A stretch of DNA of 64,000 bases from Parietaria judaica (lineage: Eukaryota > Streptophyta > Magnoliopsida > Rosales > Urticaceae): positions 17,019,501 to 17,083,500 of the forward strand of contig OX940870.1 in the NCBI GenBank assembly GCA_954871525.1, read 5' to 3'. Position 1 is the first letter of the stretch. Every line of letters starts with the position of its first letter. The position numbers and the translations under genes are program-made. A model generated the notes under the pieces. The model worked only from the letters and a program-made list of their open reading frames with translations. It had not been told where the DNA came from and made no database searches. This document shows, in pieces, positions 10,781-23,244 of the stretch.

Positions 10781-11008
10781 TTTACTGCTTTTTATTTATT
10801 TCCTATTCGACTAGTCTATTAATAATTTTATTGAAATATTAAATTCATAATATTTATCGGGTCTTGTTAAAATGGTTATTACCCGATATACGTGTCGTCG
10901 GTCCGATAACAAGTTTTTCCGCTTTAAAATAATTTTTTAAATGTTACCGGGACGGCCCGGAAGCATAATTCGGCGTAATGGAACCGGGAATCAAACCCTG
11001 ATTTTCCA
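10781..11008. other. Unassigned spacer between element fragments
   Basis: AT-rich at first, then GTTACCGGGACGGCCCGGAAG. It belongs to neither the Copia piece nor the Tat pol recognisably. No gene seen. Confidence 0.4.
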
Positions 11009-14000
11009 ACAGATGTATCCCAAGAACTTTCCGGACACTACTCTGAAAGTGCATTTGGCGGGATTCAACTTCATCTGATACTTCCTCAGTAACAGGAACG
11101 TCTCCCGCAGATCATCGACATGGTCGTCTTCCTTGAGGATTTTCACAATCATGTGGTCGACGTATACCTCCATTGTTTTTTCGATCAGGGAGGCGAACAT
11201 TCGGTTGACTAGGTGCTGGTATGTGGCTCCGGCATTCTTGAGTCCGAACGGCATGACCTTGTAGCAGTATAGACCGCGGTCGGTCACAAAAGTCGTGTGT
11301 ATCTGATCAGGCTCGTGCATTTGGATTTGATTCTATCCCGAGTAAGCATCCATCATGCTCATGAGTTGATGGCATGCGGTAGCGTCCACTAGCTGGTCGA
11401 TGCCAGGCATGTCGGCGTGTGACCAGGCGAACGCGTCTTTGAATTATTTTAAAAATAAGATGAGCTTGGTCTTGATCATGACCGAGAGCTGTGCCCCAAT
11501 CGCGACCATCCTTTCGGGCCGGCCTTCCTCTATCGGGACTTGCGTCACTTTGGAGGATGGCTCCATGGTTGGTTTGCGCCTATCGTCTCGAGGATCCAGC
11601 TCGCCAAACATTCTAGCGTCCCTAGGGTACTCGGGAAGTTCTTCCTCGAGCTGGTACACCGTGTTGATGACCAACTCGTTCTTCTCGGACTTTGTCCCCT
11701 GGGCGTAGCAGTTGCGAGATTCCAGCTGACTACTCTTCATAACTCTTATCCCGTAGTCGGTTGGGAATTTGACGAGTAGATGAAAGGTAGATCCCATGGC
11801 TTGCAGTTTGTTGAGGCTGGGTCTCCCCAAGATGATGTTGTAGGCAGAAGGTTGGTCAACCACCAGGTATCTGATCATTTTGGTGATCAGGGCCCCGTCC
11901 TCCGAGCCGAACGTTGTGGGCATGTCGATTGCGCCTTCGGTGAAAATGGGCCTTTCGTTGAAGCCGTAGAGGGGCATCCTCACTGGCGTGGGAACGAGTC
12001 CTCCTAGGTTCATTTCAACCAAGGAAGATTTAAAGATGACGTCGCCCGAGCTTCCATTGTCGACCAGCACTTGACGTACTCTGTTGTTGGCGATAAGGAT
12101 GCCGGTCATGATAGCGTCATTGTGGGGGTGAGAGACCCTCCGAGATTCTTGCTTGATGAAAGTGATTTCTTGGTTGGGGAGCCTGCTGGGTGCGCCTCCG
12201 AGCTGAGTGGGGTTGATCTGGTGAATTTCTTGATCTTCCCTGAGAGATCGTGCGCACCACTTGCGCTGGTTGTTCGAGTCTCCAGTTTCGGGTCCGCCCA
12301 TGATGGTGGATATCACGTGGAACTATGGGGGCTATCTCTTTCCAGCCCCTTTTCGAGGCGGGGCTGGTCAAGGTTTCCCTCGCGTTGTTGCCTGCTTTCA
12401 TGCGGATGCAGGTTATTGGATTTCCCTCTTTCCAAAACCAAATTTCTGACGAACTCCTTGAGTTGTCCGTCTTGAATACGTTGCTCGATGTGCCTTTTCA
12501 GCTAAAAGCATTCTGATCTTGTGTGGCCATGATCTTGTTGGTACTCACAGTACTGGCTCATATCCTCTTGGCATTTTTCTTGAGCGATGGTGGCCTTTCA
12601 AACTTATCTCCGTGAAGGCTGAAGATCATAGCAGGTGACGCTGTCAGAGAAGTGAATTTTGCGTCTTTCCAAAACTTCTCCGCCCGCTTGTGAAGCGGTG
12701 GTCGATTTTGGTTACTGTAGCTGCTTCTTCCCCTAAGAATCGTCGTTGCCACCTTTCTGACCGTCGTGGTCCTGGCCGACTCGGGCTGGCCTCGGCCGCC
12801 GAAGTATTCATAGACTGTGATATCTTTTGTTGCCCTTGCCATTAACTCGGCCATGGAGGTTGGCCTGTCTTTGACGAGGGAGCAAGAGAAATCGCACAAT
12901 GGCAGGCCATAGATCACAGCAGTATTTGTGTCATCGTCTGTGTAGCTGGCAACTTTGTTTGACTCTTCAATGAACCTTCTCACGTACGCTTGAAGAGATT
13001 CGTCTTTGCGTTGTTTGAGAGTCCACAGGTAGGACTTCTCCTCTCGCTGTGTGATCTAGGCTGCAAAATGAGAGACGAACGGTTCTGCCAGTCATTGAAA
13101 GATTTGATGGACCACTTCTGAAGGCATTGGTACCATTCGAAAGCGGGTCCCATGAGTGTCAGGAAGAAAGCTTGACACATTGTGGGAGGAGAACACTTTT
13201 TTACTCGCATGTTGATTCGATACTGTATCAGATGGTACGTGGGGTCGGTGGTGCCGTCGTAGGTGAGGTTTAGTGGGAACCTCAAATCTCCGTCAAGATC
13301 CTCGGCGAGTAGGGGACTAGCAAGAGGGGACATGTTTCCCTCCATCATACTTCTCACGACAGGGTCGGCACTTTGGGCAGCAACGATTTTTTGCTTCTCT
13401 TGTTTGAGTGCTTGGAGCGCGCTTTTCATACCATCGTAGGGTGGTTCCACTGCATGAGTGCCTATCGCGGGGATAAAATATCCCCCCCCCCCCTTTATTC
13501 GGGAGTGTGGGGAGTTATCTGAATTTTCCGCACCGTCGTCGTCGTCGGTTTCTTCGTGTCGGTGAGATCTTTTTCTTTTTCGGTTACCACGCTGTCGCTG
13601 ATTTTCTTGGTGATCAGGGCTACTCAGGTGGTGTCGGAGGTCTTCTTCGTTGGCTGGACGCGTTTGCACGCGCTCTTGCTGTCTTTGTTCCTTTCGCCAA
13701 TTCCTCGAATTATCAGTGGCACCTTCATTTCCCCCGAGTCGATCAAATGCTGATCGTCAGGTCGTTTTTTACAGTGCCGATTCCTGAGAGCTTTCAGGAT
13801 TGGAGTGTTCTACGTTCGCCTTTCTTTGAGTGAGCTCAAGGGATTCTTCGGGGCTTTCCTCTTCTCTTTCTTCGGCGCGGCTGCCTTTGAAGTGTTTGGA
13901 GATGATCCATGTCAGTTGGAAGAGACTTTCTTCCGCTCGAGCCAGTCTTTCTCTGTCTTCGTTGACAGCTGGCTCATGGCGGGTGCTTGTCTCTGGCAGG

Positions 14001-14160
14001 ATTCGCACCCTCTTGGCGGGCATTGACCTTGGCCCGAGTGTTCAGAGCGATGCTCTCTTTAGGGTGAGAAGTTGTGCCTTCCGTCGATTTGGATGACGTC
14101 TCTTTGATTTGGTGAAACTAATTGTTGGTGGTGTATTCAGAGGACTGAATTCCTAGGACC
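11009..14160 (-). pseudogene. Tat-lineage Gypsy gag-pol, truncated within RT
   Basis: Read on the minus strand. An N-terminal piece lies at 13769-14023, the gag core at 12980-13669 (LTYDGTTDPTYHL, FLTLMGPAFEWYQ) and the gag C-terminus at 12558-12983. The protease region is at 11444-12316, with a VDNGSSGDV active-site block and GRPSLNKL near its end. Reverse transcriptase is at 10991-11320 (VMPFGLKNAGATYQ and YVDHMIVK, where the usual YVDD has become YVDH). Frames shift between pieces. RT breaks off after the FLGYI motif at about 11009; RNase H and integrase are absent. A further in-frame deletion near 11400 removes the N-terminal part of RT. The protein cannot function. Confidence 0.85.
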
Positions 14161-14179
14161 CCTCATTCTAGTACCAAAA

Positions 14180-15046
14180 TGTTGATGCCGTTTTTTGGAT
14201 CAAACACTATTGAGGCCCAAGTTGTTAGTTTTAGGCCTGGCCCAATGTCGTTACATTGACGTGGCCGGCTTTTGTTGACTTTTGTTGGTCTTTGACTGCT
14301 TGGATGACAGATTTTGTTGTCTGAGATTTCCCAGTCAGGCTGACGTGAGCACAGAGATAGAAATTGTTGTCTTAAATGGTCGATTCCTTCTCCTCCGTGA
14401 TGCGGACTCTGGGGGGAATTCTTAGTGTCCAAGGTCAGAACATATCGTATGCCGTTCGAGGTCCAGCGATCCGGGGTCACGCACCTCCTATTTCCACGGG
14501 GCCTGGATTGGACAAGGCCCGGGTCACAGGTTTGGGTTCCTCGCAGATCCGGTTCCCACGAAAGGGAGAGTGTGTTTGACCAAGCAGCGGACCCTGGGAG
14601 ATTTTCCCCTCGGCCTGTAAATCCTAGCCCGGGTCCTACGAATTGTCCGCAGAGTCACTGTATCTGTGAAAGATATGGACTAGGAGACAGAACGAGTTTC
14701 GAACAGAGCTAGAATTTGGACAGGCGGGGTCGCCAATCGTCCCAGAATATCCTCCAGGGATTCCCCTCTGAGTTATTCCTTGGTGGTAGGGATTTTAGAG
14801 AAATTCCCTCAGGTTTTCGCTTACGACCTGAATTGGGTCCAGACTCGTGTCCCTGGGCTATCTGCACTGCCGCGTAATGGAAAATGAGATAGAGTGAGCA
14901 CAACGAGGAACAGGACCTATCATGAGGGTCGTAAACCGTGTAGGAATTTCCCCAGGGCTATCTTCCTCTTCTTCGACCTGAGAACAGAATACCCGAGGTC
15001 AAAGGAAACGGGGGGGTACCTCCTGATTCACCTCCGACGCCCAACA
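14180..15046 (-). mobile_element. 5' LTR of the minus-strand Tat element
   Basis: Begins TGTTG at 14180 and ends CAACA at 15046, a perfect 5-bp inverted terminal pair. It lies directly upstream (minus sense) of gag. The minus-strand sequence just inside the element reads TTTTGGTACTAGAATGAGG, resembling the primer-binding start of related elements. Homologous sequence is found at 8540-9680. No obvious TATA box lies within it, so the functional LTR might extend beyond 15046. Confidence 0.55.
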
Positions 15047-15520
15047 TTAGTATAATATTTTACGGGGAGGCGAGTTTGAAGAGGGTAGAGAGAAGCTCGA
15101 GAGATTTCAAGACGGTTTTGAGTTGTGAATTGAAGTGAAAATGAGGCTCCTATTTATAGGAGGAGGCAGGGGTTCGGAAGCAAATAAATACTGTTTTGGG
15201 AAGCCCCTGGGTACAAATTATATATCGCCAATCTGATCAGTCGTGCGCCCACACGCGCGGGAAATGTCCGCATTGTGCAGGGAGGTGTAACACACCTCTT
15301 TTTTCCTTGGCTGACACGTGTCCGGGAGCAATTGAGGGCTGCAAGTGGACTGCTGAGGTGGCAGGCAGCGAGTGGGGGCGATTGGAGGGCAAGCTTTGGT
15401 CATTTCTCCGCCACGTGGCGGCTCCTGGTGGGCTGCTGCGTGCGTGGAGTCCACCAAAGTGTCTCCGAAGTGTTTTTTGCTCCCGAGCTTGTCCCGTGTC
15501 CGTTTTTGTAGTATCCGGAA
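15047..15520 (-). promoter_or_regulatory. Orphan LTR-like promoter region
   Basis: On the minus strand a CCTATAAATAGG TATA box (plus 15150-15160) is followed by a pyrimidine-rich leader (TTCACTTCAATTCACAAC, CTTCTCTCTACC). It is preceded by G-box-like CACGTG sites (about 15303-15325 and 15412). This is typical U3/R architecture of a plant LTR. It may be the rest of the LTR ending at 14180, or part of another LTR into which that element inserted. Confidence 0.4.
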
Positions 15521-17000
15521 AGCTTATCTATATTATCGCTTTGAATTTTGACGATAATAAAATAAATATACACTATTAATTTAGAGAGTGTACTATCTTA
15601 GTTATGTTGATTAATAATTTTAAAGTTGTCTTAGTTATTTGTATGTGCATGATAAAATATAAACATTAACATTTGTATTTTTTGTGCAAATACATATAGC
15701 TTAAGGGCTAAATTATTAATTTAGTCAACCTAATCTTATTTTTATTTCTCATTGTACAAACCGACTTATGTATATAACACAATACAAATTAATATGAAAA
15801 GGTAATTATTGCAATTTGTTTGCTTATAACCGACTATAGTATATGCTTTATCTATTCTATATTTTGTTTCGACACCTTCCGAGAACTCATCCATCTCTCT
15901 AATCTCTCTCTCTATTGCCTTTATCTCTCTAAAAATCTTCCTCCCGTGATTGAAAATCAAGCAGCGTTTTAGGTATACACTATCCCTTCTTAGTAATTCT
16001 TCATTTGATTTATATTTATATATACATATTAAGAGAATCATGAATAGTATTGTGAAAAATAATATGAGTATATATATATATTTTAATCTGATAGTATAAT
16101 TCTTATTTCTATGATGCTAAGGGTAAAAGTTTTCTATCTTTATCTTCTTATACATGAATAACTAGAATTCTGATAACTAAACCTAGTCACAAAATTATAT
16201 ATATTAGTATATATATACAGTTATTGAAATACATGGTAATTAGATATAGGAATTTGATATTAATTATAGCTATTGAAGACTTCATCAATTTTATAAAGAA
16301 GGAAATTATTTTGTATATTGTGTTTCTATATATATAGAAACATAATGTGTACGTGGCCGATTCATTTGAATATTAAGGCCAATTCATTTGAACATTATAT
16401 TTTTACATGCCATATAGGTATACATGTATATTTAATCACTTTCTAATTGGAGTAACGAATACAAATGAGTTGTATTTGATGAAGTGGCGATTATACTAAT
16501 AATATTTAGTATAGATCAGGTAAGGGTAAATTCAAGGGTTGTAAAAGTTTGATAGTTTAATTAATGAATTAAGATAAATATTTTAGAAGGATAGGAATAA
16601 TTCGTTATCTCCATACTAGTGAGCGTATAAGCACATTAGTACATGAAAGACTTTATAAGTTTTGAAATTTGATATTTAAGTTCTAAATATCAGGAAGTTC
16701 TTATGTGCGCATGAAAGCATCAAGTTCTGTCAACTCAGAATCGTAAGAAATAAGCTACGTAAAAGTACTCACTACAACACAACAATAATATTCTAGTTTG
16801 TGTGATTGTGTATGGTGTGAAATATATGTTTGAATTACTTATGTTGTTTTGTGGCATTGTTTAATGATATATGTTAGATATGCGATATAAGCATATTGAA
16901 AAAGCATGTATATACAGTATGAGTATATTCCAAAAGCAGCATTTAGTCATACATATAATCTATAGTGATATTAAATATATGTATGACAATTTTAGTAATA
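15521..17000. other. AT-rich intergenic sequence
   Basis: No gene, RNA or complete element recognised. Open frames here are short and AT-driven. Confidence 0.5.
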
Positions 17001-17640
17001 AATTGCGTCGTACCAACCATTGTATATTGGGTCGCGTAGTCACTGATTACAATGTGTATGAAGCCTCCGACTGTATCGGGTCGCGTAGTCACTGATACGT
17101 CGTGAGATGTTTGCCGCGGGCTGACTTGGTTAGGGTCGCGCCCCCAGTCCCCCGTAGACGTAGTTGCGCGCTGGTACGTACGCAGGGCCCAAGACTATGT
17201 TTATAAATAGAAAGCTATAAAATGGTAGCATGGCATTGCATTATGTGAATTATATATGATTATTTTTGTGAGTAATAAAAAGCTTTTGCGTACTGAGCGT
17301 TAGCTCACTCGTATAGTTGTGTTGTAGAATCAGGAAAGAACTGATGAGTTGCAGATGAAGCAGGATCAGCGGTGGCATATATACGGGTGCATACATTGGT
17401 AGAACCGATCTTGTGGTTTTCCGCAATCTTTTACTTTTTTGTTTTTAAAAGAAGGAACTCTGAAATATTTTATTTTTGCTTTAAAGTTAAGTATAGTCCC
17501 AAGTACTTATTATATAAATTGTATTGAACTTTATACATATTTAAATATTTTCTATTTAAAATATTTTTATAAACCGGGACTTTGACGAGTGTTATCAAAG
17601 AAGTAACGAACCCGAGGAACGGGGGTCGTTATAGTTTTTC
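17001..17640 (+). mobile_element. Chromovirus-like LTR remnant
   Basis: Contains two copies of GGGTCGCGTAGTCACTGAT (about 17030 and 17078), then GC-rich sequence with GGGTCGCGCCCCCAG, a TATA-like TATAAATAGAAAG near 17202, GAGCGTTAGCTCAC followed by a pyrimidine stretch, and a terminus GGGGGTCGTTATA at about 17633. The same order (tandem array, stress on gagc-gctcac, then GGGGCGTTACA) is seen in the Tekay LTRs at 29777 and 35381. No primer-binding site follows, so it is a remnant or solo LTR. The 5' border is not visible. Confidence 0.4.
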
Positions 17641-17864
17641 ACAAATTTTATGTCATTTTTGGGTGTTTTCATATTTTTAGGAGCACTGGGACACTTCGAT
17701 TTGCGAAAATGGGCCTCCCGAGCATGTTTTTGGGTTCTGAATTGATATGTTTAAATAAATAATTAATAAAAGAAAATTATCCGTAAAATCAATTCCGAGA
17801 ATTACCCGTAACATATAGATTTTACGAATACTCATCAATTAAAATGTTGAAACGTATAACTTAA

Positions 17865-17895
<31 letters not shown>

Positions 17896-20878
17896 GGAAA
17901 ATCTATCAAGTATGACATGGCACTCTAGATTTGAAGAGAATGTTGGATTCCTATTTTATAGAATTTAGATTTTTTTTATTGATGTTCATCAAGAAGAAAT
18001 CGCAGGAACATAGCATTTAAGTTGGTTTAGTGAGTTTTAAATGAATAAATGTATTTAGTAATTTATTTAGCTTTATTAGGTTGAAGAGCATCGTTGAATT
18101 TTTATGGCATTATAACTGAGTTAAAAGAATGGTTATTATAACAATGGGAATATAAAAAGTTATACCATAAATGCATGTTTATTTCTCAAATTCACACATA
18201 TTATAATCTATATTATATATATATAGAGAGAGAGAGTTTTTGAGTGATTACATAGGCATAAAAAACAACAAAGGATATCACCTATCCTATTTTTACAGAT
18301 TTTTTTTTTTCATGAGAACAATTGTACTGACATATTTACAATTACAAATAAAGTATTGACATGCTAATTGAGGAGAAGTAAATGTGCATCAATTATTAAT
18401 AGTTCCCGCCTCATACCTTATCATTTATCATAAGGATAATGAAAAGGACAATCGTGATGTCGCATTTACTATCCTTGAATATATTTCTCTCATTTTGTAT
18501 GTGCTTTATGACCAATTTCGTAACATCCAATACTTAACAAAGCAGTTATTTAGCAATAATAAACATATTTTCTATAACAGAGCAGTTTCATGAGTGTCTT
18601 TTCGTTTAACTGTGGATATCACTTCAAGTCCATATATAAATTTCCGTCCACGATCATATTGGTATGACGCTCGATACCCTCTGCCAACCTCGGTCCCTCT
18701 ATCTCCACCGATCTCACCGCCACAACATAGGCTGTCAAGCGTCCCCTCGGCACGATGCCTTACATCCCAACCTACCACCCCGCAACACTTCTAAGGCCTG
18801 AGTCAAACCATGCCTACGATCTCTCGACTCTGTTCATCGCTCCCTCTCAACATACTGTTCTTTTATTCGGATTTGGTTCTCACTCCCGTCACGCATCCAT
18901 TGCCTCTTTGCCGAGGTCTTTGTTCTCAGCATATTTTGGTAAGTAAGTTTTATTTGTCAGGTCTCGTGGTTTATTCACACAGTTAATTTTTTAAAATGTG
19001 TTTCACTTGCAGTCCATTCTCATTTCCTTTGTACGCGTTCATCCTTTCTCCAATGAGGTTTCCTTTGTGCATTCACCCTTTTACCAATGAGGTTTTCGGT
19101 GACTATTTTCCTCATATGAGATCAATAACCAAAACAACCTTAATTTATATTGTATTTAGTTACTGATGGATTATAACCCGTTAAAAAATATTTTGTAATA
19201 CTTTACCTTAATATTGTATCATTTTAAAATGGTATATGGTTATTGGTATCATGGTAACTTAAATAATAAATGGACTCTTATTTATTTAATTCATTGTCTC
19301 ACGAGGTTATATTTATATTGGAGAGCAGTTATGTTTGATGAATATAATAGCATCTAATTAATAATATATTGATATTGGTAATTATTCAATAATATGCATT
19401 TCGTTAGAAGGCCTCTGCTACTTTACAATCTCTCAAAAGAAGAAAAATATAAAGTGGGATCACCAAGAGGCGACAGTTTGAGCGATCAACGTCGTTGCCA
19501 AAAAAACGGCGTGAAGGACCGATCAACGTCGTTATCGGAAAGACATAGCTTTGTACTATTTTATAGTGTAGTTCTTAGTTATGTATGGCTATATTATTGA
19601 TAGTTAAACAATTATGCAATGAAATGAAAGTAGTGGTAATTTTTTTCCGCGGCCTAAAGATCTAAAATTTCAAGAAGTGTCACTTACTGATTTAACACAT
19701 TTTTTATTTATTTATTTAATATAATATTTGTGCCATAAGTATTTAATGTTCAAATTTTGGTAAAAAGATCTTCATCTTTTTCCGAGGCATGAACACCCGA
19801 TGTCTCATTCGTTTTGGTATCCAAGTTTGTATTTATCACTAATACTCAGTTATATTTTAGCCTACTTGGGAATGGGGATACTATTGGGTTCTTTTTCCCA
19901 AAAAAAATTCATACAAAATTTGGCTTCTTATGTCATTTTTTTTTTTCTTCATATTTGTAGACCATGTCTTTATGCCGTGAAAAATATAGAATCCTTTTCG
20001 CATAGCTTTTATATACTTTCGTCTTTTTATAGAAAACATCAATACATTTTAAATCAGTATTTTGATTACAAGTGCCATTCTCATAAAGATATATTTTCGC
20101 CACAATTTTATAGGTATTTTAGCTTTGGTATAATTAATTGTGTGAATTTGTTTAGGGTGTAGCACAATAATTGTATTGAGATTTATTGGTTAATTTATCA
20201 ATGGTGTTCTTGAACTGTTACTTCGTATAACTTAGTTTCGACCATGTTTTTACTCTTTTTTTCTATCATGTTTTACCCATTTTGACCACCTAGCGATAAA
20301 ACTGGTCTATATTGCCTTCGTTTTTGAACTTTTTAGTTATTGTGTGAGTTCGTCAACTTTTTGAATTTCATAACTTCATATAGCTCATATGTCGACATAA
20401 TCAAATCATATTCACGTAGAACATCACGGTATTGAGTAAATGAGAAAATTTTGTCACTGAAAAAATACTGAGAATATTATAAGTCATACTTTTTGTGATT
20501 TATGAGTATTTTTGTTGTAATTATTCCTAAATTTAAATTTATCGTCATTCACATCACTTTTTTAAATAAAAGATGGAGGTCCATAATCTTAGAATGCCAG
20601 CCTGAGTTTCAATTGCAAAACATAGAGCAAATTAATCAATTTCTAACATAAGCTATTTTGCAGTGTACGTTTTGAAAGGGAGATAATAAGTTATTTGGGG
20701 TAAATATGTCATTTTTGAGCTAACATTCTTTTCCGGACATATTGATTAAGAAATTTGGAAACTAAGTAATATATTAACAATGATAAATTGTAATTTATTA
20801 ACAATGATAAAAGCGAAAAAGAGAAAACTAAAAAAAATATTAAAAAAATAAAACCAAATCTCACAAAAAGTAAAAGCA

Positions 20879-20932
<54 letters not shown>

Positions 20933-21570
20933 ATCAGGGTATTTCAGTTTCATAATTATTAAATTTGAAATGAGTCTTCTACCTGTACACATTGTCAAAT
21001 GTCAATTATTTTTACGACGATGATATTATTAATTTATGTATATAATATATATAGTATATATAATATATATTATTATGTTATTACTATTAGTCAGCACAAT
21101 TTTTTATGTTATTATTTTCTTTACAACATAGAATCTAAAAAATAAATTTGTCCATAACATTTAACATTTATTAATTTTATTTCTCACGTTACCAACTATT
21201 ATTAATATGAATATATGCTCTTATATTATTGTTGAACATTGTTTTGCATAGAATATTGGCTTACGCTTCTATTCTTATATGCATAATCGCATCTAAAGTC
21301 ATTAATGAGATTATATATGTTGATTAATATATATTCTTTGTGCACTTGCTTAATTCAATGTTGATTAATTTCGAACAAATTTAATTTCTATTATTATACT
21401 ACAAATATTCATTTAAATTTTTGTTGAAATTTATAAATAATACTTCGGTGCCGTCCACTAGTTATAAGTAGATCATAAAACAGTTAAAAGTTTTATTTGT
21501 GACAACAGTTAAATAAAATCTGGGAGAAAGAAAATTCAAAGTAAATTTGCAGACATAAGCCTGCTCTTCT
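17641..21570. other. AT-rich intergenic sequence with microsatellites
   Basis: Holds (TA)n at 17867-17892, a GA run near 18222-18236, a T run near 18300 and a (TTA)17-like tract at 20881-20931. A frame of 120 codons at 19800-20162 is rich in Phe, Tyr, Leu and Ser but has no recognisable domain. A GC-richer island at 18590-18950 has short frames only. Confidence 0.5.
20881..20931. repeat. (TTA)n microsatellite
   Basis: About 17 uninterrupted TTA/ATT units; polymorphism between individuals is likely. Confidence 0.95.
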
Positions 21571-21582
21571 TCATTGCGAAGA

Positions 21583-23244
21583 ATGTCAAAGTGGAGCCAA
21601 GCGTTGACTACCACGCGAGAGCTCGAGAATGTCTTGTCTTCCGCCTTGCACTTCTGCAGAGACCCGAAAGAGTTGAAGCGAATTCACGGTCTCGTCCTCA
21701 AGCTCTCGCTCTCGCAGAGCAGCTTCCTGCTCACCAAAATGGTCCACGCTTGCCACGCGCTCGGAGACCTGCCCCGCGCGCGCGCGCTCTTCCACGGAGT
21801 GGCCGAGCCCAACGCCTTCCTCTGCAACGCCATGATCAGAGCCTACTCGCTTAGCGCCATGCACGCCCAAGCGATCGCTCTCTACCGACAGATGGTGGGA
21901 AGCTTGGAGTCTCGTTTGCCTAATGAATTCACGTTCCCCTTTGTGTTCAAGTGCTGCGTTGGCCTCGTTTGCGTGTCTCTGGGCAGGCAAGTGCATGGCC
22001 ATGTGTGGAAGCTCGGGCCTAAGTCGCATTACATGGTGGACAACGCTCTGATGGATTTGTACGTGAAATGTGGCTACTTGGAAGACGGGCACAAGGTGTT
22101 CGATGAAATGCGTGACAGGGATTTGGTTTCTTGGAACGGCTTGATCTTCGGGTACACCCTTGCTGGACAGATGAGGAAGGCGAGGGCGATGTTCGATGAA
22201 ATGCCCGAGAGGAGTGTTGTGTCTTGGACGGTTATGATCTCGGGGTACGTCAAGGTCGGAGGATATGCCGAGGCGTTGTGCGTTTTCCGGGAGATGCAAA
22301 GGTTAGGAGTGAAGCCGGACAAGATAAGTGTCATCTCGGTTCTTCCTGCGTGCGCGCAGCTTGGGGCGCTCGAGGCCGGCGAGTGGATCCACCGTTACAC
22401 TCACCGCAACGGGTTTTCTCGTAAAACCTGTGTTTGTAACGCCTTGATTGAGATGTACTCTAAGTGCGGCGCCATCGATCGGGCGATGGAGATCTTCAGA
22501 GAAATGCCGGAGCACGACATCGTCTCTTGGAGCACGGCGATTATAGGACTAGCGAATCACGGTAGGGCTCGGGAAGCGATTGAACTCTTTCAAGACATGG
22601 AGAGAGCGAAAGTGGAGCCAAATGGAATTACGTTTCTCGGCATTCTATCAGCATGTGGTCATGCCGGGTTTTGGAGAGAGGGGGTTCAGTATTTCGAGTC
22701 CATGAAACACAACTTTTGTTTAGACCCCGAAGCCGAGCACTACGGCTGTTTGGTCGATCTGTTAGGGAGATCGGGACAGCTCGACCAGGCTCTTGAGGCA
22801 ATAAGGAAAATGCCCATGAAGCCAGACTCCAAAATCTGGGGTTCTCTGCTTAGTTCCTGCAGGGTTCATTGCAATCTTAAAATTGCAGAAATCGCCATGG
22901 AACATCTTCTTGAGCTCGAACCAGATGATGTCGGAAACTACGTATTGCTCTCCAATATGTACGCAGATGCTGGAAGGTGGGACAATGTTGCGAAGATCAG
23001 GAAGGTTATGCGGCATAAGAGCGTGAGGAGAACACCGGGAAGCAGTTCAATTGAAGTTAACGGCACGGTTGAAGAGTTTGTATCGAGTAGCGTTTCGAAA
23101 CCGTATGCGCAAGATCTTTTTTCATTGATAGGGTTGCTTGTTTCACATCACAGCCTTGACCTTGAAAACGTGATAGAGATCATGGCAGAGGATAGTGTAG
23201 GAAATCTCAAGCCCATGAACACAGTTTCATTACACAATTTTTAA
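21583..23244 (+). CDS. MEF21: PPR protein, E subclass; likely mitochondrial RNA-editing factor MEF21
   Basis: Intact single-exon gene, 553 residues from the ATG at 21583 (MSKWSQAL). The frame is open three codons further upstream but without an ATG. A short N-terminal region compatible with organelle targeting is followed by PLS-type pentatricopeptide repeats from about residue 30 to 410 (VSWNGLIFGYTLAGQM, VSWTVMISGYVKVGGYAEA, VSWSTAIIGLANHGRAREA). An E domain follows (about 410-510; KPDSKIWGSLLSSCRVH, NYVLLSNMYADAGRW, TPGSSSIEVNG). No DYW deaminase domain is present, so it would depend on a partner supplying deaminase activity. The sequence closely resembles Arabidopsis MEF21 (At2g20540), reported to be needed for editing of the mitochondrial cox3 transcript. 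Lack of introns is normal for this family. PPR function is certain; orthology is inferred from remembered similarity. Confidence 0.85.
   Translation: MSKWSQALTTTRELENVLSSALHFCRDPKELKRIHGLVLKLSLSQSSFLLTKMVHACHALGDLPRARALFHGVAEPNAFLCNAMIRAYSLSAMHAQAIALYRQMVGSLESRLPNEFTFPFVFKCCVGLVCVSLGRQVHGHVWKLGPKSHYMVDNALMDLYVKCGYLEDGHKVFDEMRDRDLVSWNGLIFGYTLAGQMRKARAMFDEMPERSVVSWTVMISGYVKVGGYAEALCVFREMQRLGVKPDKISVISVLPACAQLGALEAGEWIHRYTHRNGFSRKTCVCNALIEMYSKCGAIDRAMEIFREMPEHDIVSWSTAIIGLANHGRAREAIELFQDMERAKVEPNGITFLGILSACGHAGFWREGVQYFESMKHNFCLDPEAEHYGCLVDLLGRSGQLDQALEAIRKMPMKPDSKIWGSLLSSCRVHCNLKIAEIAMEHLLELEPDDVGNYVLLSNMYADAGRWDNVAKIRKVMRHKSVRRTPGSSSIEVNGTVEEFVSSSVSKPYAQDLFSLIGLLVSHHSLDLENVIEIMAEDSVGNLKPMNTVSLHNF

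Noticed and set aside
11444..12316. Independent host aspartic protease gene
   Set aside because: The protease block lies between Gypsy gag and RT remnants in the correct order and orientation, so it belongs to the element.
19800..20162. 120-codon frame rich in Phe, Tyr, Ser and Leu
   Set aside because: The composition follows the AT-rich DNA, and no domain or clear similarity was recognised, including to plastid membrane proteins.
21586..22299. 237-codon antisense frame
   Set aside because: It is the complement of the intact PPR gene, with no domain of its own.
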